Shown piece after piece: positions 33,889-43,214 of a DNA stretch of 64,000 bases. The number at the start of each line of letters is the position of its first letter. Position 1 is the stretch's first letter. Under the pieces are notes generated by a model. That model saw only the letters and a program-made list of their open reading frames with translations. It made no database searches and was not told the DNA's origin. Source of the stretch: Treponema sp. Marseille-Q4130 (GTDB taxonomy: Bacteria; Spirochaetota; Spirochaetia; Treponematales; Treponemataceae); NCBI RefSeq assembly GCF_014334325.1, contig NZ_JACSET010000002.1, positions 1-64,000 of the forward strand, written 5' to 3'. Made by a program: the position numbers and the translations under genes.

Positions 33889-33949
33889 GATTGCGCTTCC
33901 GCGGCAAGCGCATGCACTGCAATACTACGGGGAATACAACAACTGTCAA
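33889..33949 (-). promoter_or_regulatory. Promoter and leader hairpin of the zinc-ribbon gene
   Basis: Perfect TTGACA (33949-33944), 16-bp spacer, TAGTAT (33927-33922). The leader contains a TGCGCTT/AAGCGCA hairpin (about 33889-33911) upstream of an AGGGGG ribosome site. The stem could tune expression. Confidence 0.6.
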
Positions 33950-34004
33950 GTAAGCCGAACGGGAAAATATAAAATCGATTTGAATGCGAGCTGTCCCGAT
34001 TTTT

Positions 34005-35978
34005 TTAAAACTCGTACCAAGTTCCGTCTTTTGTCAAATACCAATCTGCGAGCACTTCGGTCTTTCTCGTATCGTACCAGGAAATGCTCCCGTCGCGATT
34101 CAATACCGCGATGCGCTCTCCGTTTTGTACGGCTTTTACCGGCAGCGATGCGGAGCGTCCGTAATATCTGCTTTTTTTTCGCGAAAGATCGTACGAATAC
34201 ACTTTTTCGCTTCCGATATCCGTCAAAATATTTCCGTCATAAAAGTACGTAAAAGCGCGCGTATCTTCGTCGTTCAGTTTTAAAAGCATCGTCGTTTTTG
34301 AAGATGCAGGTGTATACGAAAAAAGATTCGTCGTTTTTTCATTTTCACTTGACTGCACGGCGATGCCGTACAATTCGTCGTCGGAAGCGGAAAGCGCGTA
34401 GACGACGTCTGAGGCGATGTTCAGTGGTACGATTTCCTTTGTACGCATATCGACGCTGAGAAGAGCGGACGGAGGATTTGTCGCAGACGACTTTGCAACG
34501 TAGAGAGTACCGTCCGAGATGAGCGCATCCTGCAGTCCTGTACCCGCATAGAGCTCTTCGATTTCACCCGTGTCGCTGTAATAGGCGCGGACGACGGCGT
34601 TGCTTTCCATTTCCAAAATCACATTTCCGAATGCGCGGACGGATTGAACGCTGCTTTCGGGCGTAAAAAGCGGAACCGTTTTATTTTCCGTGAAGTCGAA
34701 AAATTCGATCGCCCGCTTCGTGCCGCGCGACCAGAGGATGACGCCCCCTTCGCAGATGCTCATATTCGTGTGCGCGTCATTCGATGTGCGTTTATCGACG
34801 GTGCCGGTATCGTAGGATGACGCATAGAGCGCGTCGCGCGTCAAAAAATAAAAACCGTCTTCAGCGCTCGCCGCATCGGAAATCTTTTCGTAGATATCTT
34901 CGGTGAACGGAACGAGCGCAAGAAGCGCCGTATCAGGAGAAGGCGTCGTTCGATACACGTTTCCGCCGGAAGAGGCAAGAACAATTTCGTCTCCCGCTTT
35001 TGCACCCGCTCGGATCGCTTCTCCGTTCGGAAGCGATTTGAAGTTTTTCAAAATGCGGGGAGATGAAAACGTTTTGTCTCCTCGATTTTCAAGCATCGAA
35101 AGAGAGTACGTTCGGGATGCAGTACTTGCGATATAGTACACGTCTTTATCGTCGGCTCTCGTCAGGAGCACGGGATCTCGTGCGGAAACGGAAGCGGACG
35201 TCTTTCCGGAAAGCGCCGACACGACGTACAGACTATCGTTTTTGGTGCCTGCAAAAAACATATCGCCGTCGAAGGACGTGATATCCGAAAGATTCGCTTC
35301 GCAGCTCAAACGCCGCTTCAGTTTTCCGTCGATCATATTGTAATACGAGATAAAGCCGACAGGCGAATACGTGCACAGCGTTTTTTCAGATGCGCTCGTC
35401 ACAGCGTACGAAATGATTCCCGTCGAATCTTTTAAGACGTCGGCGACCCGTCCATCCGAAGCGCGTAAAAAGATCGCCCCTTCGACGGAAGCCGTTCCGA
35501 CGATGACATAGGTACCCTTTGCCGAAAACGACAAAGACGTCACCGCGTCCGAAAAGCGCCGTGCGTATTTCCGCTGCTGCGTATCGAAATCCCACAGGCT
35601 CACGCGGTTCACCAGTCCTCCGTCCGTTTCGTATGCGGCGATCGTTTTGCCGTCGGGGGAGAGGGCGCAGAGTTTTACGCTCATATCCGAAATTTGATAA
35701 TGTTCGCCCTGATCGTCGCCCGTCCATTTTATTAAAAATCCGTCGTCGCCCGCCGTGAAAAATGCGCTTCCGTCGCGGGAAACCGAAACAGCCCTGATTT
35801 CTCCTTCATGCTTTTGCGTCGAAATGTGAGACTCCGATGCAAGGGGCAGCGCGCTTAAAAGGACTGCTGCAAAAAATACGGTATGCCGCACTTTGAAAGG
35901 AGCTGCAAATGCGCAAGACGATTGAAAAAATCCGAGCTTTCGAAAAGTCGAAATTGAACCTTTTAATAATTTTTTCAT
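34005..35978 (-). CDS. Exported beta-propeller (WD40-like) protein, treponemal
   Basis: 657 residues. An unusually long N-terminus precedes a hydrophobic signal or anchor near residues 33-48 (TVFFAAVLLSALPLAS), then repeated blades (GEIRAVSVSRDGSAFFTAGDDGFLIKW; VTSLSFSAKGTYVIVGTAS) through most of the length. Probably a periplasmic scaffold. It is the last gene of the rpsB-to-rseP operon, 10 nt after the protease, so it may assist envelope quality control. No enzymatic motif is seen. Confidence 0.72.
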   Translation of the reverse strand: MKKLLKGSISTFRKLGFFQSSCAFAAPFKVRHTVFFAAVLLSALPLASESHISTQKHEGEIRAVSVSRDGSAFFTAGDDGFLIKWTGDDQGEHYQISDMSVKLCALSPDGKTIAAYETDGGLVNRVSLWDFDTQQRKYARRFSDAVTSLSFSAKGTYVIVGTASVEGAIFLRASDGRVADVLKDSTGIISYAVTSASEKTLCTYSPVGFISYYNMIDGKLKRRLSCEANLSDITSFDGDMFFAGTKNDSLYVVSALSGKTSASVSARDPVLLTRADDKDVYYIASTASRTYSLSMLENRGDKTFSSPRILKNFKSLPNGEAIRAGAKAGDEIVLASSGGNVYRTTPSPDTALLALVPFTEDIYEKISDAASAEDGFYFLTRDALYASSYDTGTVDKRTSNDAHTNMSICEGGVILWSRGTKRAIEFFDFTENKTVPLFTPESSVQSVRAFGNVILEMESNAVVRAYYSDTGEIEELYAGTGLQDALISDGTLYVAKSSATNPPSALLSVDMRTKEIVPLNIASDVVYALSASDDELYGIAVQSSENEKTTNLFSYTPASSKTTMLLKLNDEDTRAFTYFYDGNILTDIGSEKVYSYDLSRKKSRYYGRSASLPVKAVQNGERIAVLNRDGSISWYDTRKTEVLADWYLTKDGTWYEF

Positions 35979-35988
35979 AACAGTTACC

Positions 35989-37113
35989 CTAGTGCGATTG
36001 CAGCGCCGCAGTGAAGTGCCGTATATCGCTTGTTATGCCGAGTACGAAAAGGGCTGCGATGATCGCGATCCCCGCGTACTGCGCGTAATATTGTATTTTC
36101 GGATTGATCGGACGGCGGAAAATGAATTCGACGAACGCGAAAAAAATCAAAGCGCCGTCGAGTACCGGTATCGGAAGCAGGTTCATGATAAAAAGCGAAA
36201 TGCTGATAAAGGCCATGAGTTCCAAAATCGCCGTAATGCCCTGCCTGAAGCCTGCGCCGAATCCGTCTTCGACGGTGTTTCCGAGCATACCCGCAACGCC
36301 GACGGGGCCTGAAATCGCATTTTGCACGTCGGCTCCTTTGAACAAAAGCGCTATGCTTTTTACGGTAAGCGAAAGAGTTTCGCCCGTCCGCTTTATTCCC
36401 TCAACGAGCGCTTTAAAAAACGGATAGCGTTTCGCTTCGCGCATTACCGGTTCGTTCGAAAAAGGCGTGACCCCGATCTTTCCGCTTCCGGTCGATTTGT
36501 CGAAATCGCTGTGAACGATGTAGGAAATTTCCTCGTCGTCGCGCAATACGGCGATACGCAAATCCTTATCGGGGTTCGACGCGACTTCCATAATTATATC
36601 GGAAAAATCTTCGACGGGTTTTCCTTCGATCGACAGGATCGTATCTCCCGTTTTCAATCCCGCATCCCTCGCTGCCGAATGCAGTTCGGGATAAGCTTCG
36701 TCGGCAAGAGCGATCTTCGCCGTATACGAATAATACGTATAACCTGTCATCGCGATCACGGAAAAGGCGGCAAAGGCAAAGAGCGCGTTGAAAAAGGGAC
36801 CTGCGAATCCGATGAGAGCGCGTCCGAGCGGGGCAATACCGTAGAGCGAATCGCGGGTGGCTTCGATGCGCGGAGAAGAGGAGTCGAGCGCTGCCTGAAA
36901 ATCGCGCTCTCCTTTCATGCCGCAGTATCCGCCGAGGGGCAAAAGCGATAAACGGTAGTCGGTACCGCCGATCGTTTTATGCAGCAGGGTGGGACCGAAG
37001 CCGAGCGAAAAAGATTCGACTTTTACGCCGAATAATTTCGCTGCGAGAAAGTGTCCGAGTTCGTGAAAAAAAACCAAAAAACCGAGGCAGACGATGCCGT
37101 AAATCCATTTCAT
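35989..37113 (-). CDS. rseP: Site-2 (RIP) zinc metalloprotease RseP
   Basis: Inner-membrane protease of regulated intramembrane proteolysis, 374 residues. HELGH (17-21) in the first helix supplies two zinc ligands and the base; NLLPIPVLDGALI near the C-terminus supplies the third ligand. One PDZ domain (about 130-210, GLKTGDTILSIEGKPVEDFSD) rather than the two of E. coli. The start overlaps the dxr stop by 4 nt. Family role is cleavage of anti-sigma factors or signal-peptide remnants. Confidence 0.94.
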   Translation of the reverse strand: MKWIYGIVCLGFLVFFHELGHFLAAKLFGVKVESFSLGFGPTLLHKTIGGTDYRLSLLPLGGYCGMKGERDFQAALDSSSPRIEATRDSLYGIAPLGRALIGFAGPFFNALFAFAAFSVIAMTGYTYYSYTAKIALADEAYPELHSAARDAGLKTGDTILSIEGKPVEDFSDIIMEVASNPDKDLRIAVLRDDEEISYIVHSDFDKSTGSGKIGVTPFSNEPVMREAKRYPFFKALVEGIKRTGETLSLTVKSIALLFKGADVQNAISGPVGVAGMLGNTVEDGFGAGFRQGITAILELMAFISISLFIMNLLPIPVLDGALIFFAFVEFIFRRPINPKIQYYAQYAGIAIIAALFVLGITSDIRHFTAALQSH

Positions 37114-38192
37114 ATCAGAGTTTTTGCAAGAGATCTCGCTTTTGCATCCGCTTTAAAAACGTCTTCGAAGCTTTCGGGTAACATTGTCCAATCTTCGTCA
37201 AGCACGCTTCGAACGACGCGGGCGATGTCGGTAAACGAAAGTTTTCCGTCGAGAAATGCGAGGGCTGCAACTTCGTCGGCGGCATTGTATGCAATCGTAT
37301 AGGATGCCCCCCGTTTTGCCGCTTCGTACGCGTATGCAAGGAGCGGAAAGTCTTCGGTGCGCGGACGGAAAAACGAAAGCGTTTTATCGAAGAGGTCGAA
37401 AGGTTCCAGATAATTTTTCGCCGTTTCGGGCCACGTAAGCGCCGAAAGAATCGGGTGTTTCATATCGGGATCGGAAAGCTGGGCGTAGAGCATGCCGTCC
37501 TTTGTGCGCACGAGCGAATGCACGATGCTTTCGGGATGGACGACGACTTTTACGATTTCGGGCGATACGTCGAAGAGGCGGCACGCTTCGATCACTTCGA
37601 GTCCCTTGTTTGCAAGCGTCGCAGAATCGATCGTAATTTTTTTGCCCATTTTCCACGTCGGGTGGGCGAGAGCGTCTTTTACGGAAACGCGCGCAAGATC
37701 TTCTTTTGCGTATGTACGGAAAGGACCTCCGCTTGCGGTTATGAGAATTTCTGCAATATTTTCTTTGCCGATTTTTTCGATGAGGCTGAAAATCGCAGAA
37801 TGCTCCGAATCGACGGGGATGATGCGAGCGCCCGACTTTTGTGCGAGAGCTTGTATGAGATGCCACGCCATGACGACGGTTTCTTTGTTTGCAAGCGCCA
37901 GATCGACTCCCGCTTCGAGCACCGCCTTCGACGGAAGGAGACCCGCGCTTCCGGCTATTCCGTTTACCGCGATGTCGGGGCGCGTTTGCCTTATGAGCCG
38001 CTCGATGCCGTGCGGATCGTCTGCCGTAAGCGTAAAATCGCAGCCGAAAAAGGAAGCGAGCTTTTCGGTTTTTTCGCGGCTCGTATGAGAGGCGAGGGCG
38101 CAGGCGCAAAAGAGGGCGGGCATATTTTTAATGATGTCGAGCGTATTCGTACCGATGGAGCCGGTACAGCCCAAAACGAAAACTTTTTTCAT
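37110..38192 (-). CDS. dxr: 1-deoxy-D-xylulose 5-phosphate reductoisomerase
   Basis: First committed enzyme of the MEP isoprenoid pathway, 360 residues, NADPH-dependent. N-terminal VLGCTGSIGTNTLDI nucleotide motif, LANKETVVMAWHL, substrate/metal residues in PVDSEHSAIF and ASGGPFR, and C-terminal VHPESIVHSLV. It overlaps cdsA and rseP by 4 nt each. Its position between undecaprenyl/phospholipid and protease genes is conserved in treponemes. Confidence 0.96.
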   Translation of the reverse strand: MKKVFVLGCTGSIGTNTLDIIKNMPALFCACALASHTSREKTEKLASFFGCDFTLTADDPHGIERLIRQTRPDIAVNGIAGSAGLLPSKAVLEAGVDLALANKETVVMAWHLIQALAQKSGARIIPVDSEHSAIFSLIEKIGKENIAEILITASGGPFRTYAKEDLARVSVKDALAHPTWKMGKKITIDSATLANKGLEVIEACRLFDVSPEIVKVVVHPESIVHSLVRTKDGMLYAQLSDPDMKHPILSALTWPETAKNYLEPFDLFDKTLSFFRPRTEDFPLLAYAYEAAKRGASYTIAYNAADEVAALAFLDGKLSFTDIARVVRSVLDEDWTMLPESFEDVFKADAKARSLAKTLI

Positions 38193-39043
38193 CGTGCGAA
38201 TATCGGAAGGCCGTAAAGTATGCCGAGCGAAAGATAAAATACGGGAGCGGCAAACAAAAGCGAATCGATCGAATCCAAAACGCCGCCGCGGCCGGGCATA
38301 ATGCCGCCCGAATCTTTTACGTTTGCACTCCGCTTAAATACCGATTCGGCAAGGTCGCCGACGATAGCGGCGCTTGCGACGAGGATGCCGAACAAAACCG
38401 ATTTCCAAAGGGAACCCGGAAATATATGCGGCAGGGCTTTCTGCGCGATGAGCGAAGCGAGGATGCAGCCGACATAGCCGCCTGCAAAACCCGCGACGCT
38501 TTTATTCGGACTTGCGGCGATGACGCCTCGATTGTTTTTTCCCAGCAGCATACCGAAAAGCCATGCGAGCGAATCGCAGATAAAGGTCATCCACAAAAAT
38601 GCGGCGATGTAAAAACTTCCGTATTCGTAGACCGTCATCCTCGAAATAAAAGTGATGAGGTAGCCCGTATACAATAAAATCGATACGGAAAGAGAAACGG
38701 CGGTGTTCGAATGTTCGAAGGATGTTGCCGTAAGCGCATTGTATGCCATGAGTATACATACGCCTGCGACGAAGACTCCGGTTACGATCGCGAGAGGAAG
38801 AGAAAGGCATACGCAGACGTAGACCGCAACGGGAATCAAAAGGTTTAAAAACGCGACGAGGGGCTTCGGCAACAGCGGGCTGTTTTTTGAAAACATATCG
38901 TAGAGTTCCAAAGCACCGATAAACGAAAATACGCACACGGCGATGTGAAAGGGCAATTGATGAAAAAACGGAAGAAAGACAAGACCGATCACGAGCGGTA
39001 TGCCGATAAAAAAAATCAAAAGCCGTTGTACGAGTTTTGGCAT
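38189..39043 (-). CDS. cdsA: Phosphatidate cytidylyltransferase
   Basis: Makes CDP-diacylglycerol for phospholipid synthesis, 284 residues, about eight helices. The C-terminal signature region reads SVFKRSANVKDSGGIMPGRGGVLDSIDS. The family consensus has DRxDS, so the Arg is replaced by Ser here, and PGHGG becomes PGRGG. ATG 39043 is preferred over 39058 because GGAGG lies 8 nt before it. Confidence 0.93.
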   Translation of the reverse strand: MPKLVQRLLIFFIGIPLVIGLVFLPFFHQLPFHIAVCVFSFIGALELYDMFSKNSPLLPKPLVAFLNLLIPVAVYVCVCLSLPLAIVTGVFVAGVCILMAYNALTATSFEHSNTAVSLSVSILLYTGYLITFISRMTVYEYGSFYIAAFLWMTFICDSLAWLFGMLLGKNNRGVIAASPNKSVAGFAGGYVGCILASLIAQKALPHIFPGSLWKSVLFGILVASAAIVGDLAESVFKRSANVKDSGGIMPGRGGVLDSIDSLLFAAPVFYLSLGILYGLPIFAR

Positions 39044-39100
39044 CGTACCGTCCTCCATAAAAAAATGCGCTCGCTTACAGCGAAGTCACGCAGCGTCATT

Positions 39101-39811
39101 TCAGACGGGTACCGCGCCGAACCGTCTCGTCCTCTTTTGAAACTGCTCGATATGACCGTAAAATTCGTCTTCGCCGTAGTCCGGCCACAGCGTATCCGTA
39201 AACACGAGCTCCGCATAAGAGGCGTGCCACAAAAGAAAATTGCTGAGCCGTTTTTCACCGCCCGTTCTGATCAATAAATCGACATCGGGCAGATCCGGTA
39301 TGTCGAACGAAGAAGCGAGTACTTCTTCGTCGATCGCATCCGCCGGCGTTTGACAGGCGGCAAGCTTTTTGATACCGCGCACGATTTCGTCCCTTCCTCC
39401 GTAATTGATCGCCATGACGAGCGTCGTTCCGGTAAAGTGCGCCGTTTCCGCCGTCGCGCTCCGTATCTCTTTGCGGATATCTTCGGGAAGACCCGCTATA
39501 TCGCCCAAGTGCAAAAGCCGTATTTTATTTTTTTTATAAAATGCGAACTCCGCCCTCAAGTGATTTTTGATGAGACTCATAAGATAGCCGGTCTCTTCGG
39601 CGGTGCGCTTCCAGTTTTCCGTTGAAAAAATATAGAGCGTCACGTATTCGATGCCGAGAGCGGAAGCGGCTCCGACGATCTTTTTCGCCTGCTCGGCGCC
39701 CGCATAATGTCCTGCGCTGCGGTTTTTATGCTGTCTTTCCGCCCATCTGCCGTTGCCGTCCATGATGATAGCAACGTGGCGGGGCAGGCGAGTCGTATCG
39801 AGAGAAGTCAA
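39101..39811 (-). CDS. uppS: Isoprenyl transferase (undecaprenyl diphosphate synthase)
   Basis: Condenses isopentenyl units to the C55 cell-wall carrier, 236 residues. MDGNGRWAERQ with catalytic Asp, TLYIFSTENWKR and RTGGEKRLSNFLLWHASYAELVF match the cis-prenyltransferase family. It overlaps the frr stop by 4 nt and is followed by cdsA after 57 bp. Confidence 0.96.
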   Translation of the reverse strand: MTSLDTTRLPRHVAIIMDGNGRWAERQHKNRSAGHYAGAEQAKKIVGAASALGIEYVTLYIFSTENWKRTAEETGYLMSLIKNHLRAEFAFYKKNKIRLLHLGDIAGLPEDIRKEIRSATAETAHFTGTTLVMAINYGGRDEIVRGIKKLAACQTPADAIDEEVLASSFDIPDLPDVDLLIRTGGEKRLSNFLLWHASYAELVFTDTLWPDYGEDEFYGHIEQFQKRTRRFGAVPV

Positions 39812-40350
39812 CCTTCGAGTATTTCCTTTTCTTTCGCATCGTAGAGCTTTTGTATCTCCGCGATATACTTGTCGGTGAGCTTTTGCAATTTGTCCGTTTC
39901 GGCTTTCAAACCGTCTTCGGTAAGTTCACCCGATTTTTGCTGCTTTTTGAGCGCGTCGTTTCCGTCGCGGCGGATATTGCGTATCTGCGTGCGGTAATTT
40001 TCCGCGTCGGCTTTCGCCTGTTTGACGAGCTCTTTGCGCCTGTCGGCCGTGAGCGGCGGAATCGCGATGCGGATCACTTTGCCGTCGTTCGACGGATTCA
40101 AACCGAGGTCGGCGGCTTGAATCCCTTTTTCGATATCGCCGATGAGCCCTTTGTCGAAGGGCTGAATGACGACTGTCCTCGCTTCGGGAATCGCGATCGT
40201 CGCAACTTGGTTGAGCGGCGATTTTTGACCGTAGCAGTCGACGCGCACTTTATCGAAAAGAGCCGCACTCGCCCTTCCGGTTCTGATTGCGGCGAAAGTA
40301 TCGGTAAGCGAATGTATCGCTTTTTGCATTTTCTCTTCACTGTCTGCCAT
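39808..40350 (-). CDS. frr: Ribosome recycling factor
   Basis: Splits post-termination ribosomes with EF-G, 180 residues (usual ~185). Characteristic IRTGRASAALFDKVRVDCYG, GLNPSNDGKVIRIAIPPLTADRRKELVKQAK and the C-terminal helical bundle are present. GGAGG lies 6 nt before the ATG. A 99-bp gap separates it from tsf. Confidence 0.97.
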   Translation of the reverse strand: MADSEEKMQKAIHSLTDTFAAIRTGRASAALFDKVRVDCYGQKSPLNQVATIAIPEARTVVIQPFDKGLIGDIEKGIQAADLGLNPSNDGKVIRIAIPPLTADRRKELVKQAKADAENYRTQIRNIRRDGNDALKKQQKSGELTEDGLKAETDKLQKLTDKYIAEIQKLYDAKEKEILEG

Positions 40351-40449
40351 TGCATCCTCCGGTAGAAAATACGGTTTTAGAAAGTTGCGTTACAACAAAC
40401 GCAAGACAAAGCGCACGCGAGAGGTTCGCGAACGCTTTGCACCGTGCGT

Positions 40450-41283
40450 CTATTTTCCGAGAATGTAAAGATGCACTTCTCCGAATTCGAGCGGGGCGCC
40501 GACATCTTTCGATACTTCCGCGAGTTTTGCGGCGACGCTTACTTTGTCGTCTTTGACGAACATCTGGTCGACAAAGCACACTTCTTCGAGATGCTTTTTC
40601 AATTTGCCCTTTAAGATGCCGTCTTTGACGTTTTGCGGCTTTGACGCCATCTTTTCGTCCTGGTCGAGCTGCTTTGTAAATATTTCCATCTGCTCGTCCA
40701 TATAGGACTGGGGAACGTCTTTTTGCGTGATATAGGCGGGTGTAAAAGCCGCCATGTGCAGACAGCAGTCGTTTGCGAATTCCTGCACTTTCGGATCCGT
40801 CGATCCCTTGACTATGCAGAGGGCTCCCGTTTTGAAATCGCTGTGGACGTAAGTTCCCGCAACCGCGTTTTCCGGCACATCGATGAGCGATACATGTCGC
40901 ACGGACATATTTTCGCGGACCTTCGTCGCAAAAACGGTGAGCATATCGGAATGCTCGCTTTCGACTTTCGTGTAGCCCTTTTCAAGCGTCAAATCGACAA
41001 GCTTTTGTCCGAGCGCTATGAATTCTTCGTTTTTGGAAACGAAGTCCGTTTCGCACACGAGTTCGACGACGGCGATTTTGTTTCCCTTCCTTTGAATGTA
41101 GATGCGACCTTCGGCAGTCGCGCGATCCGCACGTTTGGCGACGGCGGCGAGTCCTTTTTCTTTTAAAAGTTTTGCCGCTTTGTCGATGTCGCCGTTCGTG
41201 TCTTCAAGCGCGCGCTTGCAGTCCATCATGCCTGCGCCCGTCGTTTCACGCAGCGTTTTGATATCCGATGCTTTAATATTCAT
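40450..41283 (-). CDS. tsf: Translation elongation factor Ts
   Basis: Nucleotide exchange factor for EF-Tu, 277 residues. Starts with a UBA-like domain containing LRETTGAGMMDCKRALEDTNGDIDKA and the Tu-interaction core EGRIYIQRKGNKIAVVELVCETDFVSKNEEF. GGAG precedes the ATG. It follows rpsB by 65 bp that contain a hairpin. Confidence 0.97.
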   Translation of the reverse strand: MNIKASDIKTLRETTGAGMMDCKRALEDTNGDIDKAAKLLKEKGLAAVAKRADRATAEGRIYIQRKGNKIAVVELVCETDFVSKNEEFIALGQKLVDLTLEKGYTKVESEHSDMLTVFATKVRENMSVRHVSLIDVPENAVAGTYVHSDFKTGALCIVKGSTDPKVQEFANDCCLHMAAFTPAYITQKDVPQSYMDEQMEIFTKQLDQDEKMASKPQNVKDGILKGKLKKHLEEVCFVDQMFVKDDKVSVAAKLAEVSKDVGAPLEFGEVHLYILGK

Positions 41284-41308
41284 TATTTAACTCCAAAATT
41301 GTCGAGTC

Positions 41309-41333
41309 GTCCGAAGATTTTCGTTTTCGGACA
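41309..41333 (-). promoter_or_regulatory. Intercistronic hairpin between rpsB and tsf
   Basis: GTCCGAA and TTCGGAC arms with a 10-nt loop lie 16 nt after the rpsB stop. No T-run, so attenuation or mRNA processing is more likely than full termination. Confidence 0.45.
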
Positions 41334-41348
41334 GCTCCTTTACATTAA

Positions 41349-42230
41349 TTATTTGTCGCGGTAGATTTTATCTTCGTCGATAAGCTGATCCGCTTCTTTT
41401 TGGTCGCTGTCGGCGTCCTCTTCTTTTTTCGGCTCCGTCGGCTGGTAATTCGAATAGTCTTCGATTTCGACGTCGTTGTCTTTGACGGCGGCATCCGTCT
41501 GCACGTTTTCGTCTTCATCGTTCAAATTTTCGAGAATCTTCAAGCCCTGTTCGTTGTCCGCTTCGATGACCGCATTTGCGATGATCGACGTAAACAGCGA
41601 AATGGCGCGGATGGCGTCGTCGTTGCCGGGAATGGGGTAGTTGATGCCTTCCGGATTGCAGTTCGTGTCGACGACGGCGATGATGGGAATGCCCATGCGG
41701 CGTGCTTCGGCGACGGCGATCTGCTCTTTGTGCGTGTCGATGATGAATACGACGCCCGGCAGCTCTTTCATCTCTTTGATGCCTGCGAGGTTTTTTTCAA
41801 GCTTTGCTTTTTCTTTTTGCAGCGCGGAAACTTCTTTTTTTGTCAGATTGTCGAAAGTGCCGTCGACTTCCATTTTTTCGATTTTTTTAAGCCGCTGCAG
41901 CGATTTTTTGATCGTTGAAAAGTTTGTGAGCATACCGCCGAGCCAGCGGTTGTTGACGTAGAATTGACCGCAGCGCTCGGCTTCTTTTTGGATCGCCTGC
42001 TGGGCCTGTTTTTTCGTTCCGACGAAGAGGATCGATTTTCCCGCCGTCGTCGCTTTGCGTACGACTTCGTAGCTTTCTTTTATAGCTGCAATCGTCTTTT
42101 GCAAATCGATAATGTGAATCCCGTTCCGCTCCGCGAAGATATATTTCTTCATGCGGGGATCCCACCGCTTTACCTGATGACCGAAATGAACTCCCGATTC
42201 AAGCAGGTTTTTCATGGTTACAACTGCCAT
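41349..42230 (-). CDS. rpsB: 30S ribosomal protein S2 with acidic C-terminal extension
   Basis: 293 residues against about 240 in E. coli. The core ([67 protein letters not shown]) is standard. The last ~60 residues are a low-complexity acidic tail rich in Asp, Glu and Lys. ATG 42230 has AAGGAG at the right distance; the track start five codons earlier does not. First gene of the operon running to 34005. Confidence 0.96.
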   Translation of the reverse strand: MAVVTMKNLLESGVHFGHQVKRWDPRMKKYIFAERNGIHIIDLQKTIAAIKESYEVVRKATTAGKSILFVGTKKQAQQAIQKEAERCGQFYVNNRWLGGMLTNFSTIKKSLQRLKKIEKMEVDGTFDNLTKKEVSALQKEKAKLEKNLAGIKEMKELPGVVFIIDTHKEQIAVAEARRMGIPIIAVVDTNCNPEGINYPIPGNDDAIRAISLFTSIIANAVIEADNEQGLKILENLNDEDENVQTDAAVKDNDVEIEDYSNYQPTEPKKEEDADSDQKEADQLIDEDKIYRDK

Positions 42231-42246
42231 GACGTACTCCTTCACC

Positions 42247-42262
42247 GGTATCGTATGATACC
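42247..42262 (-). promoter_or_regulatory. GGTATC-gtat-GATACC hairpin in the rpsB leader
   Basis: A perfect 6-bp stem lying directly before the AAGGAG ribosome site of rpsB; a possible S2 autoregulatory site. A second inverted repeat (TCTCTTAATAA...TTAAAGAGA, 42288-42313) lies further upstream. Confidence 0.4.
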
Positions 42263-42371
42263 CCGAACTCTGTTTCTCGATGCGCCGTCTCTTAATAATT
42301 TTTATTAAAGAGATGAAACGTACGGAAGATCGCTTGCCCCTTAAGCCTACGGCACAGGGTTTACGGCAAAG

Positions 42372-42962
42372 CTATTCGATAATCGAATACCCCTGCGACG
42401 CAAGAATATCATAAAGCTCGGAGATGGGCAAGCCCTCCACGCCGCTTGTCGTGCCCTTTATCTTTTTAATAAAACACGAAGCGAGGCTTTGAATGCGGTA
42501 GCCGCCTGCAGCCCCGTGCCATTCTCCCGTTTCGATGTACCATTCGATTTCGCGCTCGCTCATCTCTTTGAACGTCACTTCCGTAACGCTTTCGCGGACG
42601 ACCGTCGTCTTCGTTTTGCCGCTGTAGAGCGCGATAACCGTTTTGACCGTGTGCGTTTTTCCGCTCAATTCGCGAAGAAAGGCCGCCGCTTCTTCCTGAT
42701 CGGAAGGCTTGCCGTAGATTTTATTGTTGAAGATGATGACCGTATCTGCGGCCAGCACCCACGGAATCTCCCTGTCGGCAGCGAGCGAACGCACAACGGC
42801 TGCGACTTTTTCCCGTGCAAAAATTTCCGGCACGTCTTCTGCCGGAAGAGAAGAGGATACGGTTTCGTCGATGTTCGGCATGATCACTTGATACGGAATG
42901 TGCAAGAGTTTCAATATGTCCTGACGGCGCGGCGACGACGATGCTAAAATAACGGGTTCCAT
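42372..42962 (-). CDS. maf: Maf-family nucleotide pyrophosphatase
   Basis: Hydrolyses non-canonical or excess nucleoside triphosphates to monophosphates, 196 residues. LASSSPRRQDILKLL at residues 6-20 (SSSPRR signature), AADTVIIFNNKIYGKP with the catalytic Asp, and VEGLPISEL at the C-terminus. The tRNA-Arg gene ends 31 bp upstream on the same strand, so the two are probably co-transcribed. Confidence 0.93.
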   Translation of the reverse strand: MEPVILASSSPRRQDILKLLHIPYQVIMPNIDETVSSSLPAEDVPEIFAREKVAAVVRSLAADREIPWVLAADTVIIFNNKIYGKPSDQEEAAAFLRELSGKTHTVKTVIALYSGKTKTTVVRESVTEVTFKEMSEREIEWYIETGEWHGAAGGYRIQSLASCFIKKIKGTTSGVEGLPISELYDILASQGYSIIE

Positions 42963-42993
42963 AATTTTTTTTACATCCTTTATCTTTAAAAAA

Positions 42994-43067
<74 letters not shown>

Positions 43068-43214
43068 TTGCGTGCAGGCGCCGTCTCAAAATCGCTTAGT
43101 CCGTTTTGACAGCCGCTGTTTTACCGCACACATCAATCAAAAAATCAAAAAATCGCCTGCAAATTTCCGAGTCGCCTCACGGAACACTGCGAAACGATAT
43201 GTTTGATTGTCGAT

